Shown here: piece after piece, positions 34,946-46,289 of the stretch
Layout: each line of letters starts with the position of its first letter
Numbering within the stretch: position 1 is the stretch's first letter
Origin: Camillea tinctor
Taxonomy: Eukaryota; Ascomycota; Sordariomycetes; Xylariales; Xylariaceae
Direction of reading: 5' to 3'
DNA: 64,000 bases
Assembly (NCBI GenBank): GCA_022578605.1
Contig: MU394134.1
Coordinates: forward strand, 98,568 to 162,567
Notes under the pieces: generated by a model
Databases searched by the model: none
What the model was told of the DNA's origin: nothing
What the model saw: only the letters and a program-made list of their open reading frames with translations
Program-made: the position numbers and the translations under genes

Positions 34946-36960
34946 ATGGAACTAATCAAAGGGCTGTATTTATTAGTGGTAGTGTACAGTCTTTATGTGA
35001 TACTCACTGTACTCTACCGCCTCTATTTCCACCCTCTAGCTAAATTTCCTGGCCCCAAACTAGCCGCAGCGACAGAATGGTATGAAATATATTTCGACGT
35101 TTTCGTGCCTCCCCAAGGTCAGTTCATGCACGAACTGAAGAGACTACACAAGGTTTATGGTGGGCAAGCCCCCTTCTAAGACTAGGTATTTTGTGGTGAA
35201 GTTACACTAAACAATGATGGCTAGGTCCAATTGTTCGAATCAATCCTCATGAAATACACGTTGAAGATTCGAAATGGGTAGAAACTCTTTATGTCAACCC
35301 TACTAATGTATGTGCAAAATCTTATTACTATATAGCAATATTGGATATCCTTGCTCACGAAGGTTATCTAGGGGGTTCGCGATAAATATCCTCCAGCGGC
35401 TGCTCTGGTCGGAACACCACGTGGCTGTATGGTACTCAATACAATTGATATATAAAGTGTGTGGTGATAACCTTCCAGCAGGCGTCGGCACGATTTCACA
35501 CCACCAACATCGGAAACGACGTGGGGTTATCAATCCGTTCTTTTCGAAAGCCAATGTTGCTACATCCGAGGATATGATTTACCGTAACGCCAGGCAACTT
35601 ATTCACAATTTAGATGAGCAGATATCTCGATCTGGATTTGTAGAACTTCGCCCTGGTTACCTGGCATTTGTCACAGATACTCTGCTTGGACATTGCTTCC
35701 AGCAGTCTATACGCTGGAATCTGCTCAAAACCCCGGATGATGTAGCTTCCTGGCTAAGAGCTATTCAAGTGTCAGCTCATATGACACCATTGGTGAAGAA
35801 GTTTAATTGGTTTCTTCCATTTGCTTTCAAGTTACCGGTTTGGGTTCTGAATATTGTTTTCCCGGATATCGGGATGATTGCAAAATTACGTCAAGTGAGT
35901 GGCCATGAATTATTACCAATACCTGTTTGAGCACTAATGCATATGCTTTATAGGATATAGCCTTACAAGCGGCTGAGGCCATCAAGAAGCAACAAGGAGC
36001 AGATATGGGCCAATACTCAAGCCCCGAATCTAAGAAGATGGTGAAAAAGACAGATTTGTTCAATGCTATCTTGTCTAGCAGTCTCCCGGCTTCTGAGAAA
36101 GAGGCCGACCGCATGGGTCAGGAGGGCTTCGAGGTCATTATCGCTGGCAGTGAAACGACTAGCAGGATGCTCACGATGGCGACATACTTTGTGTTATCTG
36201 ATGGAGCCCTTTGTCGCAAACTGCACGATGAGCTTGTATCTGTGATGCCAGAGCTGGATTCTAAGCCGTCCTTGGCGGAACTGGAACGTCTGGTGTGGCT
36301 GGCAAGTACTCTTGATCCCATGATGGTAATGCGTATGTGTATGCTAACTAACTCATATCAATCTAGCCTGCAGCTATTAAGGAGACTCTTCGGATCGCTG
36401 GACTAATTACATCGCGACTACCCGTCACCTGTCCAAACGAGGATCTCCACTATAAGGAATGGGTAATACCAAAAGGGGTACGTAATTCCTTCTAGCGGAA
36501 TCTGAGACCTTTGTGGGTTACTTACCTGTGCAAGTTTCAGTTGACTAAGAGTAACTGCCAAACAGACCCCCGTTAGCATGACCCTTCGCGATATTCTTCT
36601 AGACCCGGAAACGTTCCACGAACCCTTTCAATTCCAAGCAGAACGTTGGTTACCGAGTAACCCCAATCTCCAACATATCAGCCGGTACTTCCTACCATTC
36701 AGCCGTGGGAGTAGGATGTGTACTGGAATGAAGTAAGTTTGTTGTAGTTGTCAGCCTTTTCATTTACTAATGTAGCATTGACTAGTCTCGCGATGGCAGA
36801 CCTTTACATCATGTTGGCTTTGGTGTTCCGCCGTGATAATCTTGAAATATTTGATACAATTAGAGAACGCGATATTGACATCGTGCGAGATTGTTTTAGT
36901 GGGGAGGTATCGAAGGAGACCAAAGGGGTCAAGATCAAATATGTTGAGAGGAGAGAGTGA
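34946..36960 (+). CDS. Cytochrome P450, CYP58/trichodiene oxygenase-like
   Basis: Eight exons, 34946-35159, 35225-35307, 35372-35426, 35479-35894, 35954-36301, 36367-36477, 36566-36732 and 36786-36960, keep phase throughout and give 522 residues. An N-terminal anchor leads to [16 protein letters not shown]. The I-helix motif is AGSETT, the ExxR motif lies in IKETLRIAG, the meander has AERW, and the haem loop is [12 protein letters not shown]. The region [16 protein letters not shown] and the order of motifs resemble TRI4-type fungal P450s, which carry out several oxygenations of a sesquiterpene. Intron 5 (36302-36366) begins with GC (GCAAGT) instead of GT; the nearest GT alternatives would be very short or would insert extra residues. 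All key residues are intact, so it should be functional if that intron is spliced. Together with the cyclase at 17.7 kb it forms the core of the proposed cluster. Confidence 0.87.
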
Positions 36961-37556
36961 GCTATTGCATGGTCAACTACAAATTTGATTTCGGTGACTG
37001 AGTTGAAGTGATGAGCTTGGGTATGATAACGGCGTCAATAGGTGATATCACTAGTATAGAAGTGATACGTTAAGTTGTTCGTTTTGGTTGTGGTTGTCTA
37101 TATTTAGGTCATGTCATTCATTTAAGAAGCGGGCGTGGTGTAGTGTCTTGAGTTTGTAGACCCCCCTGCTCCTTTAGGCTAACTTCACTTACTAGCGGGT
37201 ATTCAATTGTTATTCAACTGGTGCTTTATACACATGTACTTGATTGGATCGTTGTAAGTATCTATACAATATCATTGAAAGGTATAGGTTAAGGGTTTCA
37301 GGGTAACCTACGTATAAATTCAATACTCCCCCCTTTTCCACTATAGATTAGATATGATTCTGATACTACCTATAGAAATCCAACTGCTGATAATTGAGGT
37401 ACGTTATCACGGACTCTACCCTTACGCACATGTGTGTAATATGTAAATAACGACGTTCAGTATCTCCCGAAAGGAGATCTACTCACCCTTCACACTGCAT
37501 GCCGACATTTCCACGCACTAAGTCGCCCAATGCTTATGAAGCGAGTGGCCTAAGAA
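36961..37556. other. Spacer downstream of the second P450
   Basis: No gene seen. This is the 3' flank of the P450 and may contain a decayed start of the ankyrin fragment that follows. Confidence 0.45.
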
Positions 37557-37727
37557 ATGCAGGACACGAGCAAGTCGACATCGTATCTCCATCGAGCTGC
37601 TGAGCTCTGCCGCAACAATGTGCTCAGGGAACTCATAAGCTACAACCCGCCGCTCGACAACCTAGACGCTCTCGGAGAAACAGCGCTCCACAAAGCAGCC
37701 AGAGATCAATGCCTTATTTGTGTGTGA
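37557..37727 (+). pseudogene. Ankyrin-repeat protein fragment
   Basis: A 56-codon frame from ATG 37557 to the stop at 37725-37727 reads as two ankyrin repeats: YLHRAAELCRNNVLRELI, then the consensus-like DNLDALGETALHKAARDQ. It stops abruptly inside the second repeat, and the following sequence belongs to a gene on the other strand. Ankyrin proteins are normally much longer, so this is a truncated remnant, probably cut by a rearrangement, unless a splice site I cannot see continues it. Confidence 0.6.
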
Positions 37728-38075
37728 ACCTTGCTCTGTGCTGGGGCTTTTCCAAATGCCGCAACTCGGCATCTCTGGACACCGGCCATGTTGGCAGCTC
37801 GGTATGGACTGGTTGGCGTGATGTGCCGAGCTTGGCTTGTTCCAGAATCTCGGGCTTGGACTCAATGAAGTCTATCAATGGCCGTGACGGTTGTCCGCGG
37901 TCCCAGAGATCACTTTCGTTCCAGTCCCATATATCCGACCATTTCTGCCTCTGCTCCTCGCGGCATCTACGATAAATGAAGTAGTCAACTCATAAGCCTG
38001 AGGGGTAGGTGGTGTGGCTTACTTGTTAGCGAAGTATCTTAAAAGCCGAGCTTGGTCAGCGGGTAGATTTGCCAT
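37714..38075 (-). CDS. Hypothetical 101-residue protein, two exons
   Basis: Exon 1 (38075-38023) and exon 2 (37966-37714) join in frame, with donor GTAAGC and acceptor CGTAG, to a 101-residue chain starting MANLPADQARLLRYFANK and continuing with a Trp- and Asp-rich part (KWSDIWDWNESDLWDRG). I do not recognise the family. There is no signal peptide or membrane segment. Its last 14 bases overlap the 3' end of the ankyrin fragment on the opposite strand, so its own end may also be a rearrangement product. The splice signals and coherent composition suggest a real gene or a recent relic. Confidence 0.4.
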
Positions 38076-39476
38076 TGTGAACACCGATGTTCCGTGATTT
38101 GAAAGTTCGTTTGCATGTCTTTTTACTATCCTATTGGTTCCGTGGAGAAGTTTCTGATAACTTCTGCTTGACTTTTTTTTATACATTTATACCTTCGAGT
38201 TCACTGAAAATTAGGCGCCATCATACTCCCTAACTATCTTGCTAGGATCCACCTAGCTGTCGTTGAACGCCCTACACCGCATACCAGTATCTTCTCTATT
38301 GGCGCAAGAAATATTAAAAAAAAAAAAAAAAAGCCGTTTGGAAACATATAGGTTAGAGGGAGCAAGGTATGGAAGACACACCTTCTAAAACAAGAGAAAA
38401 TAATTCTTATATGAATGTAACTTTATAGATCAGCGACTAGTATTGACAAATTGATTGATGCTATATCGGTATACAAGATGGGAAAAGGAGGTATCTGAGT
38501 ATAAAAAAAAAACCAAAAAAAAACAGCTATGCTATGGACCCCCCTCCCCCTCCTCTCCTATCTGTGAAGTCAAATGCAACCCATACATATATGCATACAT
38601 GCATATCTAGTAGAAAGTCATAAGGATCCCTTTAGTACATAGAATGTACTTTTTTATGGACCAGTGTCAGCTAGGTAGCCATAGTTGACATCAGTTAAGA
38701 ATAATGGACGACCTTTCCAACCCACGGATGTCATTATCGCTAACATTAGTATTAGTGGTGGTCTTTGACTCCAGCTATTGAATTTTAGCGCTAGCTTGGC
38801 CCATGCTTTATTTTCCTAATTGAATGAGCTTTTTTGAGCTCTTTATGATCTTGTTGAAAATTACTCGAGCTATATAGCAAGCATGAATTATCATAGAAAG
38901 TTCCTTTCCCATCCACCAACTTAAATAGTTAGGGTATCGAACCCAAACAATCTGAGGTCTCCCAAGAGCAAATTATCTTCGGAAATAGGGCCTTATAGCC
39001 AATCAATCGTTTTAGACTTTGCCATGAGTGGAGCAAGTTCTAGAAGGTTGAATGACCCATCCCTCAATTTGGCCAATCATATGGTAGAACACATTTCTCT
39101 CTTTCTAAATTAGGCAAGCGATTCCAGCTGGTCTTCTCGCGCCACTCTATAAGAGAGTGAGTAGAATAAAACATCAACCTTCTATGTAGAGAATTAATAC
39201 ACGATAGAATCATTGCAAGCTTTATGCAGAAACTTTACGTTCATACATCGGCTTGGTGAGGCAATAGGAATGCGTAGTGTCTCAAATATAAAAGAAGCTA
39301 GAGAAACCATCCACTGCACACACTTCCTTTCCTCGACCAAGACACATAACTTTTGCTTCTCTCTACTACTTCCACGCACAGTCAAGATCGACCCCCCAGT
39401 CATAAACAAGACCATCATCAGCAACAGCACACACGTTCACTCACCGAACCCCAAGAACACCAACTTCCTCGTCAAA
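38076..39476. other. Intergenic region with A-rich tracts; leader of the secreted-protein gene
   Basis: No gene seen before the secreted protein. There is a poly-A tract near 38314-38331, others near 38502-38523, and a CT-rich patch near 38540-38562. A TATAAGAG sequence at about 39147 is a possible core promoter element. The secreted-protein frame is open back to about 39213, but the ATG at 39477 with its signal peptide is preferred. Confidence 0.45.
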
Positions 39477-40190
39477 ATGAAGTTTCACATCTCGACTTTC
39501 ATCGTGCTCTCAGCACTGGGCACCCTGCTATCAGCATCCCCGATCAACAGCGAAAATAATGGGACACTAGATCTGATGTCCAACGATAGTCTGCCAGATG
39601 ACGGGGGTCCGGCATTCGATTTCCCTCCTCCGTTCGTAGGTGCCATCCCCAAGGAGAACGGAACCTTCTACGGGAGTTTTGAGGCCCCAGCTTCGGCGTA
39701 TTACAACGGTACTGATGATACTATGAGCATCATGCGCCACCACGACTACAATAATGACCCTCATAACCCGTACCATCCTTTGGACCCCCAGCAGAAACCA
39801 GCCTTTCCGTACAGAGGGCTCATCCCAATCTCAAGTTATCGGTGCTGGCAGATGGACCTGAAACCAGAAGATTACCAAATCGCGCTCCAGCAAGCCATCG
39901 TCTGGACGCTCAACCGCCACAGCCGCATCAGGAAGAAGTCGTGGTGGGGCACGACGCACAAAACGGTGACTTGGTACTTTTGTAACTGCAAGACAAGCCA
40001 CAGGCAAACTCTGACGGTGCAGGAGATCATGGCCGTGGTCGAGTTTCTAAACAAGGTGTGCGACGGTCCCTACAAGGCGGGTTGGGTTTTCGCCCATAAC
40101 TGGCAGAAAGGATACAATGTGGTCCCGTACAAAGAGGTGCAGTACAAGTTTGGGCGCCATCTCTGCCCAGGGTGGTGCACCTGGGTTTGA
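39477..40190 (+). CDS. Small secreted cysteine-containing protein (effector-like), unknown function
   Basis: 237 residues from ATG 39477, chosen because it starts a clear secretion signal (MKFHISTFIVLSALGTLLSAS) and sits in a good AAAATG context. A Pro/Asn-rich linker with several N-glycosylation sequons (NGT, NDS, NGT) follows up to about residue 115. The C-terminal domain has six cysteines in the order RCW, FCNCKT, VCDG and LCPGWCTW, spaced for up to three disulfides. It also has aromatic motifs (GWVFAHNWQKGYNVV) and an Arg/Lys patch (RHSRIRKKSWW). I cannot place it in a named family. Such proteins are usually exported to the host surface or the medium. Its place next to the metabolite genes may be chance. 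Confidence 0.75.
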   Translation: MKFHISTFIVLSALGTLLSASPINSENNGTLDLMSNDSLPDDGGPAFDFPPPFVGAIPKENGTFYGSFEAPASAYYNGTDDTMSIMRHHDYNNDPHNPYHPLDPQQKPAFPYRGLIPISSYRCWQMDLKPEDYQIALQQAIVWTLNRHSRIRKKSWWGTTHKTVTWYFCNCKTSHRQTLTVQEIMAVVEFLNKVCDGPYKAGWVFAHNWQKGYNVVPYKEVQYKFGRHLCPGWCTWV

Positions 40191-42091
40191 AACGATATTG
40201 TCACGCAGGGAACGTATGAGTGCCTCGCATATATATCCTACATATGTATAATGCGTTCCATTTCATAGAATCCTTTCTCCTTTCTCCTTTCTTCATTCTC
40301 CTCCCTCCTCCCTCCTCCCTCCTCTCTCCTCTCTCCTTTTCCTTTTCCTTTTCCTTTTTTACGAAGCAGGTATAAAGTTCTTCGGGGAAAAGCCGTTCCT
40401 CATTTTGCCAGCGGACAAAAGCTTCTTATTTTCATCTTTTTTCTCCAAGACAAGGGCAGATAGCCATTGTGCAAGGGGTGTACATTGTTATTCATTATCG
40501 ATACTGGCGTCTCGACGCCCCCATAAAATCTTCCATTCCGTGGGGATTGTTACACTATACTGTATGGACTAGCCTTGGCACTCTGTATAATATAAAAGTC
40601 TTATATTCAAGATCACAAGATCTTGAAGATCTAATACAATACATCTTGCTTTCACTACCTGAACAGTCACAGGAATAATTCCTACGAAGTGAAGAGGTAA
40701 ATCAAAGTCTGATTTCCCGTAATAGGGGAGCTTATTGTCGTTTATTGGATTATGCTCCCATTATTTACTTTGATGCCGTAGTCGCTAACAACGACGAGAT
40801 CTCTAAGAGCTCTTAGTTGCGACCGTCTACCTTGGTATATAAGGTAGTTGGCGCTGAAATCTAATATCTGTAGTGGGCAACTACTTATTCTTAGCGATTA
40901 CTAACCTAGCTTAGCGACAGCTGGATTTGATCGCGGCAATAACTTCCCATTTCCATCGCTAACAGCTGTGATATATGATTAGGTTCGTCTTACGAATATT
41001 AGAGATAGGATTTCAAGAGTTCTTTAAGTAACGTGCGATCATAACAGTTATTAGTAGCTACCTAGGTAGTTATGGGGTGTTTGGTGCATGGAGAAAAGAG
41101 TTGCTGTAGAAGGATGATGGTGGGCTAACTAATAATATTAGACCTGACGTTGAACACCCTTTTATAATCCCTCAGGGTGTATGTAGCACATTCCTTGCCA
41201 ACCCATAATAGTTGTAAAGACGGTCTGTTAATCTGAGTAACTGCAGATAGCCACTGGAAATTCCTTGATGTAAGGGTAAGATGGGAATAAAGAAGGCGTT
41301 TACATATATATGTAACGGTGACATACGTCAAGTTGTAGTCTTAATGCTCACTCACGATAGCATAAGGAATACCTAATAAGAAGTCCTTGCTAGTAAGAAA
41401 TGGCACGGACTAACGGATAGGTATCAACCACCTTTTTGGTATCAGTTAGATGTACGCAGGTAAGGGGTTATAGTAATACTATTGGGAGTGTTAGACGATT
41501 TTCTAAGTTCTGAATAGGTAACGTGCTTTCTTCAACTCAATTGATCTAATTGTGCTTTTGGCAGTACAACATATTGATAGTCCTACTGTATTATTTTCGA
41601 AAAAAAAAAAAGAAATCCATGTCACCATTGTGGTAGCTATGGACTACGGCTTGCATACCTACTTAGTAGAAGGTATTTACCAACCTACCCTTCACAATAG
41701 CTCCTATAATACGTATTTCCAGTTATTTAGCTTCTTCTTTGGACCTCGAGGTCAAGGTCGGGGTGGTGTGTTTCTTTGACCGTCTACTGCTCGCCCCTTT
41801 GTCCCACCAGAGCTCTCAAGCTGAGTGCAAACATTGAGCTGAATGCAGCGCCCGGACCACAAAGGCTTCGCACGACACAATGATATACAACGATAACTCT
41901 TTGGCATCTAGGAGTTATTTATCCCAGGTTCAAAGACATCAGACTTGTATAATTACCGGGTACCATATGTTGGCAAATCTATACCCAACCAGACTACAAT
42001 CGGTCGAAGCCTATTGATGCTTTTCTACCTTTAACTATTAGCTTTTCTTATCACTGAACTTATATCGAGTTTCCATGAGTACCATAACACC
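40191..42091. other. 1.9 kb intergenic region with a pyrimidine repeat tract
   Basis: No gene supported. Just after the secreted-protein gene is a pyrimidine tract of CTCCTCC-type and CCTTTT units (about 40270-40360). The palindrome ACCTAGGT is at 41060-41067. Confidence 0.5.
40270..40360 (+). repeat. Imperfect pyrimidine tandem repeat
   Basis: Consecutive short units of CTCCTCC, then CTCTCCT, then CCTTTT, all on one strand. A purine/pyrimidine tract of this sort may adopt unusual structure. It lies in the 3' flank of the secreted-protein gene. Confidence 0.7.
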
Positions 42092-42816
42092 ATGTTCGAG
42101 GCAATTGTTCAGCATTTTACGGAGGAAAACTGGTCTTTGGTAGCCGTAGGTGTATCCCCCAAGACGAAACCGTATATGCATCTTGACAACTAACCCGCTG
42201 TGCAAAGATTGCTCTGGCCTTCCTGATAGCCATTTACGGCCTTCTATGGTCAAGAGTCTTCGGACCCGGCCGCCAGTTTTATAACCCATTGGCGCCCCGC
42301 GACTTCGTTGCTAACGCTGAGAATGATGCTCCCCCCATTGTATGTATTTGTCACCTCAACCCACATATATCTAGTCACGAGGCCAATATCTCGTTAAGGG
42401 TGGCTCCTCTCAAATAGTAGTGGAACAGCACGGCTAACAAAAACTAGCTCGCGGGCCGCATCAAGCGTGCCGAAGCAGCGATGAACAACGGACTCGAGAC
42501 GCTCGGGTTTTTCGCCGCCGCCGTCGTCGCCGCGAACCTGGCCGGTGTTGAGTTGTGGACTATGAACTGGTACTGCTACGCGTATCTCACGTCGCGCATT
42601 ATCTACACCTGGGTGTACATCTACGGGCAGGAGTTCAACATAATCCCCTCGTTCACTCGGACCGCCATCTGGTTCTGCGGCATCTACTACATTCTCTGCC
42701 TCTACCTGACCGCCGGTGTAGTACTGGGAGATCCTCTCGAGGAAAACGCGACCTACTGGTTCTCGACGGCGATCAAGGTTAAGGACTACCCGGTTAAAGA
42801 TCTCCTCAAGGGATAG
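42092..42816 (+). CDS. MAPEG-family membrane protein, three exons
   Basis: Exons 42092-42145, 42208-42339 and 42448-42816 give 184 residues. The donors GTAGGT and GTATGT, the branch points ACTAAC and GCTAAC, and the acceptors AAAG and CTAG fit, and all junctions are in phase 0. The body matches the membrane-associated eicosanoid/glutathione metabolism pattern: a first helix (ALAFLIAIYGLLW), a loop with NPLAPRDFV, then the family block RIKRAEAAMNNGLETLGFFAAAV, and two further helices. The family includes glutathione transferases and peroxidases of the endoplasmic reticulum. In fungi most members are uncharacterised, and some sit in metabolite clusters where they may conjugate or detoxify reactive intermediates; whether that applies here is inference. 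The antisense frame across exon 3 is a shadow. Confidence 0.85.
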
Positions 42817-44265
42817 AGACATCGCTAGCCAACACACGATTTGAGGCACGGGGGATTCGGCAACAATCCTAGCCAATGAGAGCCATGTCGAAGCAATCCA
42901 ATCTCGAATTACGGACATTCTGAGTTATTACAATATAGCATTTCAACGTCAAGATCTCTGTACCCCTATCAACTAAACATAGAAATAGGGGCCATTCAGA
43001 CTTTTCCACTCTTCCAGCACGACAGAGGAACATTATACTTAATGAAGGAGAGGCTTGGGATATATATAAATATACAATAACAGCCCAGTAAAATACAAAT
43101 ACATACGTAGCTCCTATTTTATTAGAATTATTCTGACTGCAACATGGAAAGGGTAGATATGTGAATGCTTGAAGAGAATATGAGAGCCCGACGGTCACGT
43201 CACATATCGCAACAACATCAAATAACGACTGTGATGTGAAGTAGTGGTAAGGGGCGATTATTGCTGTACTGAACCCTGGTTTACTTATATAACCCTGTAG
43301 ACCACCGCACTCTGATAGCAACGTTACACTATATCGAATAAGAATTCATAGTCACTTGTAAGAAAAAAACAGCGCAAATTAATACATCACGTAGTATTTA
43401 TTGTAAACCTAACTAGTTCAGGCATGTAGCAATAGCAATTATCTACGTGATGGGGATCTCGTGTCTGTTGCAAATGGTGTCATCATGGACAACGATGCGA
43501 TGTGATGCGATGCAAGCCTGCCTTGTTCCGTAAACCGTGCCATGCAAATACCGTTCCGTGCCGTTCCATGCGAAAGAGATTCGTGACCATTATGGACAAA
43601 AGAAAAGCAAAGAAAATTCAGATATTGGTTCTCTCCTAGCGACAACAGAAATGCCGTCGTGCAATGCCATACCAGCAGTCCTCAGCTCAGTCACCCCCCT
43701 GTTGGCGAAACTTATTCACAACCAACGATCCCTGGATTGTGCCTGGATTAATATAAATGTTAGCTCATGATGCTTTGCTCAGTAGTGGAAGGAGGGAAGC
43801 AGGATAGTTAACATACCTCACCGCACGCTCACAGGGAACAGGGGGACCAAAAGCCTAAAACAAGGCCGGAGAGAGACAAGGTAGGCGGTCCTAGGAGAGA
43901 AGAAAAAAACCAGGGAAAAACAAGTGTCTCATGTAGTGTGCAGTGACAAAAAAGGGGGATCATAGTGTTGTGGGTAAGAAAAAAAAAGCAATCCAGTGCA
44001 AAACATATCCTCAGTTCCTATGCCGCAAAGAAGGAAAGACTTATTGATACTGAGCCAACTGCCAAATCGAAAAGGGGATATGAAAGAGAAGAAAAGGGCA
44101 AAAAGGCAAGACGTAGGCCAAGTTTTCCCTTGATTCTTTCGTTTCCAAATCGAAAGTCAGATTATGCCATGCAATCAACCAGTCGATCATCCAAGGCCCC
44201 CCAAGAACATATGGGGAAGTATAGAGGATAGGGTATGAGTTGAGTTCCTGAAAGAGAGAGGAGCT
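42817..44265. other. Intergenic region
   Basis: No gene supported on either strand. The right half is A/G-rich. Repeated GATGCGATG-like words occur near 43495-43512. It is the 3' flank of the large gene that follows on the minus strand. Confidence 0.5.
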
Positions 44266-46289
44266 TTAGTTCTGCTCCATCTCCCCGTCCTCATTCTTGT
44301 TGTCCTTGTCCTCAGCACCCTCATTCTCAGCGTCCTTAATCTTAGCTTCCTTAATCTCAGCGTCATCAGCGCCTTCAGCCTCACCATCACCGCAAGAGCC
44401 AAAGGAGGACTCATCAGAAAGGTTCGAAACTTTCATCTTCGTGTACTTCTCCTTCGCCTCCTTTCTTTGCTGATCTCTTTGCTGGTTGAATCTCGCCTTT
44501 GACATGGTCATAGCGTTCTGAGCATCCGTAGTTGTCACGGGTGGGTGCTGCGCCATCTTAGCAGCATCAAGCTGTTGCTTCTTGTTAGCTTTCGCTTGGT
44601 CCTTGGCTGCCTGTCGTTGCTGGTTGAATCTTGCTTTTGCCAAAGTCATAGCGTTTTGAACCTGCATAGGTGTCATAGGTGGATACTGCGCCATGCAAGC
44701 ACGGATGACTCTTGCTTCGTCCTCCTCGGCCTGTCGGTGATTGACTTGTGCTTTTGCTTTGCCCTTATCCTTACTGTTGACTTCCTCTTCTTGATCAATA
44801 TCCAGAACAATGGAAATATCGCCCTTAATATCAACGTCATGGTTACTGCATGACCCGCAGATGGACGCATTGCTGTTAGCGGATCTAGTTGCCGCAAGCT
44901 GTGATCTAAACCCAGGAGGTGGATAAACGGAGCTAAAGGGCCTACCAAAGCCCTTGGCTCTTTGTTCATCGATCTGTTTAATGATCGCTGCAGCCTCATC
45001 GTCGGTTAAGAGATGGTCAACATCGGAAGGATCCTTCGCACGGTGAGAGCTAGAACTTTGCTTAGGCTCAGGCAAAGTGGCCGGGGTGTTTTTGGGTTGA
45101 TCGCCGGACTCGAGAGGACGTCGGGAAGCCTCATCATCCTGGTGAGGATTATAAGTAGTCGCAGGCAGTCTGTAGCCGTCATCATCTGCATCGGCGTTCC
45201 TGTCTTTGGCTGGAAGTGGTTCCAAGGGGAACGTATCACGTGTGAGCGGATTGGCCATTGCTTGTCTACGGTAATAGTAGATATCGTCGTCATCCGAGTC
45301 ATCATCATGGTTTCTCTTGGCACGGTCTCGAGCAGCCTGTGCTGAGAGACGGGCTGCAGCAATCTTGGGAAAGATGACGTTCTTCCAGCGGAGCTGAATG
45401 TCGGCGATGCTGAACTTCCATCCCTTATCACACACTGTAGAGAATAATAATTAGTAACATGACAAAGAATTGGTGCAGGATTTGTCTGCATATTGTCGGC
45501 GTTATGTGTACACAAAGATACACTAGGATAGGTCCAAAGAAGTCCATTTTCTGAAGACTGCCGCAGGAATCACAAGATATCACTGGATATAGAGGGGATA
45601 GTAATGAGTGGGATAATAAACTTACTAGCTTTGTGCAAAGCGGGATAGTCATTGATGATGTCGACATCAACCTTTCCACAAAGAGGGGCGAACATAGCAA
45701 GATCATTGTCCGCATTCTCATTCCAAGCGACTTGCGCAGGCTGCGAGAACTGTGTAGTTCCTGCAGGTCGAAAAGATCCCGCTTGCAAAGATCGCATAGG
45801 TACCGGGAATGCTGCAGCTTGAGAAGGTCCCGCAACTTGAGAAGGTCCAACAGCTTGCGGATACTTGGGCGGTTCGGGAAATGATTGCTCAAGTTCAGCA
45901 ATCTTGAGCTTGATCTCCCTCAAGATATCCCGACGCTTAGCATGAATGTCCATACTGGCAATACGGGCCTCCATGTGGATCTGTGAAGCGTCCTGGTGAA
46001 GTTGAGAGGCAAGGTTAATGTTCTGACGATGAAATTCTCGCAGACCCGAGGGATCAATATAAGCGGGTGGATCAACATGCTGTCTCACAGCGGCAAGTTG
46101 GGCTTGGGTCACTTCGACATTGCGACGAGCAACGTCCATGTTGCGTTTATACAGCTCCGGGTTATCAATAGCCAGGATAGACTGCTGTTGAGCCATACTG
46201 AAGTTGGCCTGCGCAGTATTGGCATTGACTTCGGCACTCCTCCTGATGCCATAAGCAGAGACATCACCGACATGAGTACGGCGATACAT
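44266..46289 (-). CDS. Large protein of unknown function with coiled N-terminal half and acidic tail
   Basis: Exons 46289-45626 and 45434-44266 join in frame (donor GTAAGT, branch TTACTAAT, acceptor CTACAG) to 610 residues from ATG 46289. The first part is Gln/Ala-rich and helix-prone, with many heptad-like positions (RRNVEVTQAQLAAVRQH; RREILREIK-like stretches). A Pro/Gln linker follows, then a WKFSIADIQLRWKNV patch near the junction, an Asp cluster (HDDDSDDDDIYYYRR), and two copies of a repeat ending QNAMTxxKARFNQQR. The tail is very acidic and Lys-rich. I do not recognise the family; a nuclear or scaffolding role would be a guess. The sequence just upstream (AG at 46298, then ACTTCAAG before the ATG) looks like a splice acceptor, so the true N-terminus may lie in further exons up to about 47875. 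Confidence 0.65.
44460..44700 (-). repeat. Internal two-copy protein repeat in the unknown large protein
   Basis: The C-terminal exon encodes two similar units of roughly 45 residues. Each begins with an AQ(Y/H)PP(M/V)T motif and reaches QNAMT(L/M)(A/S)KARFNQQR, and the units are joined by a Lys/Gln-rich helix. The copies differ at several residues, so the duplication is not recent. Confidence 0.7.
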
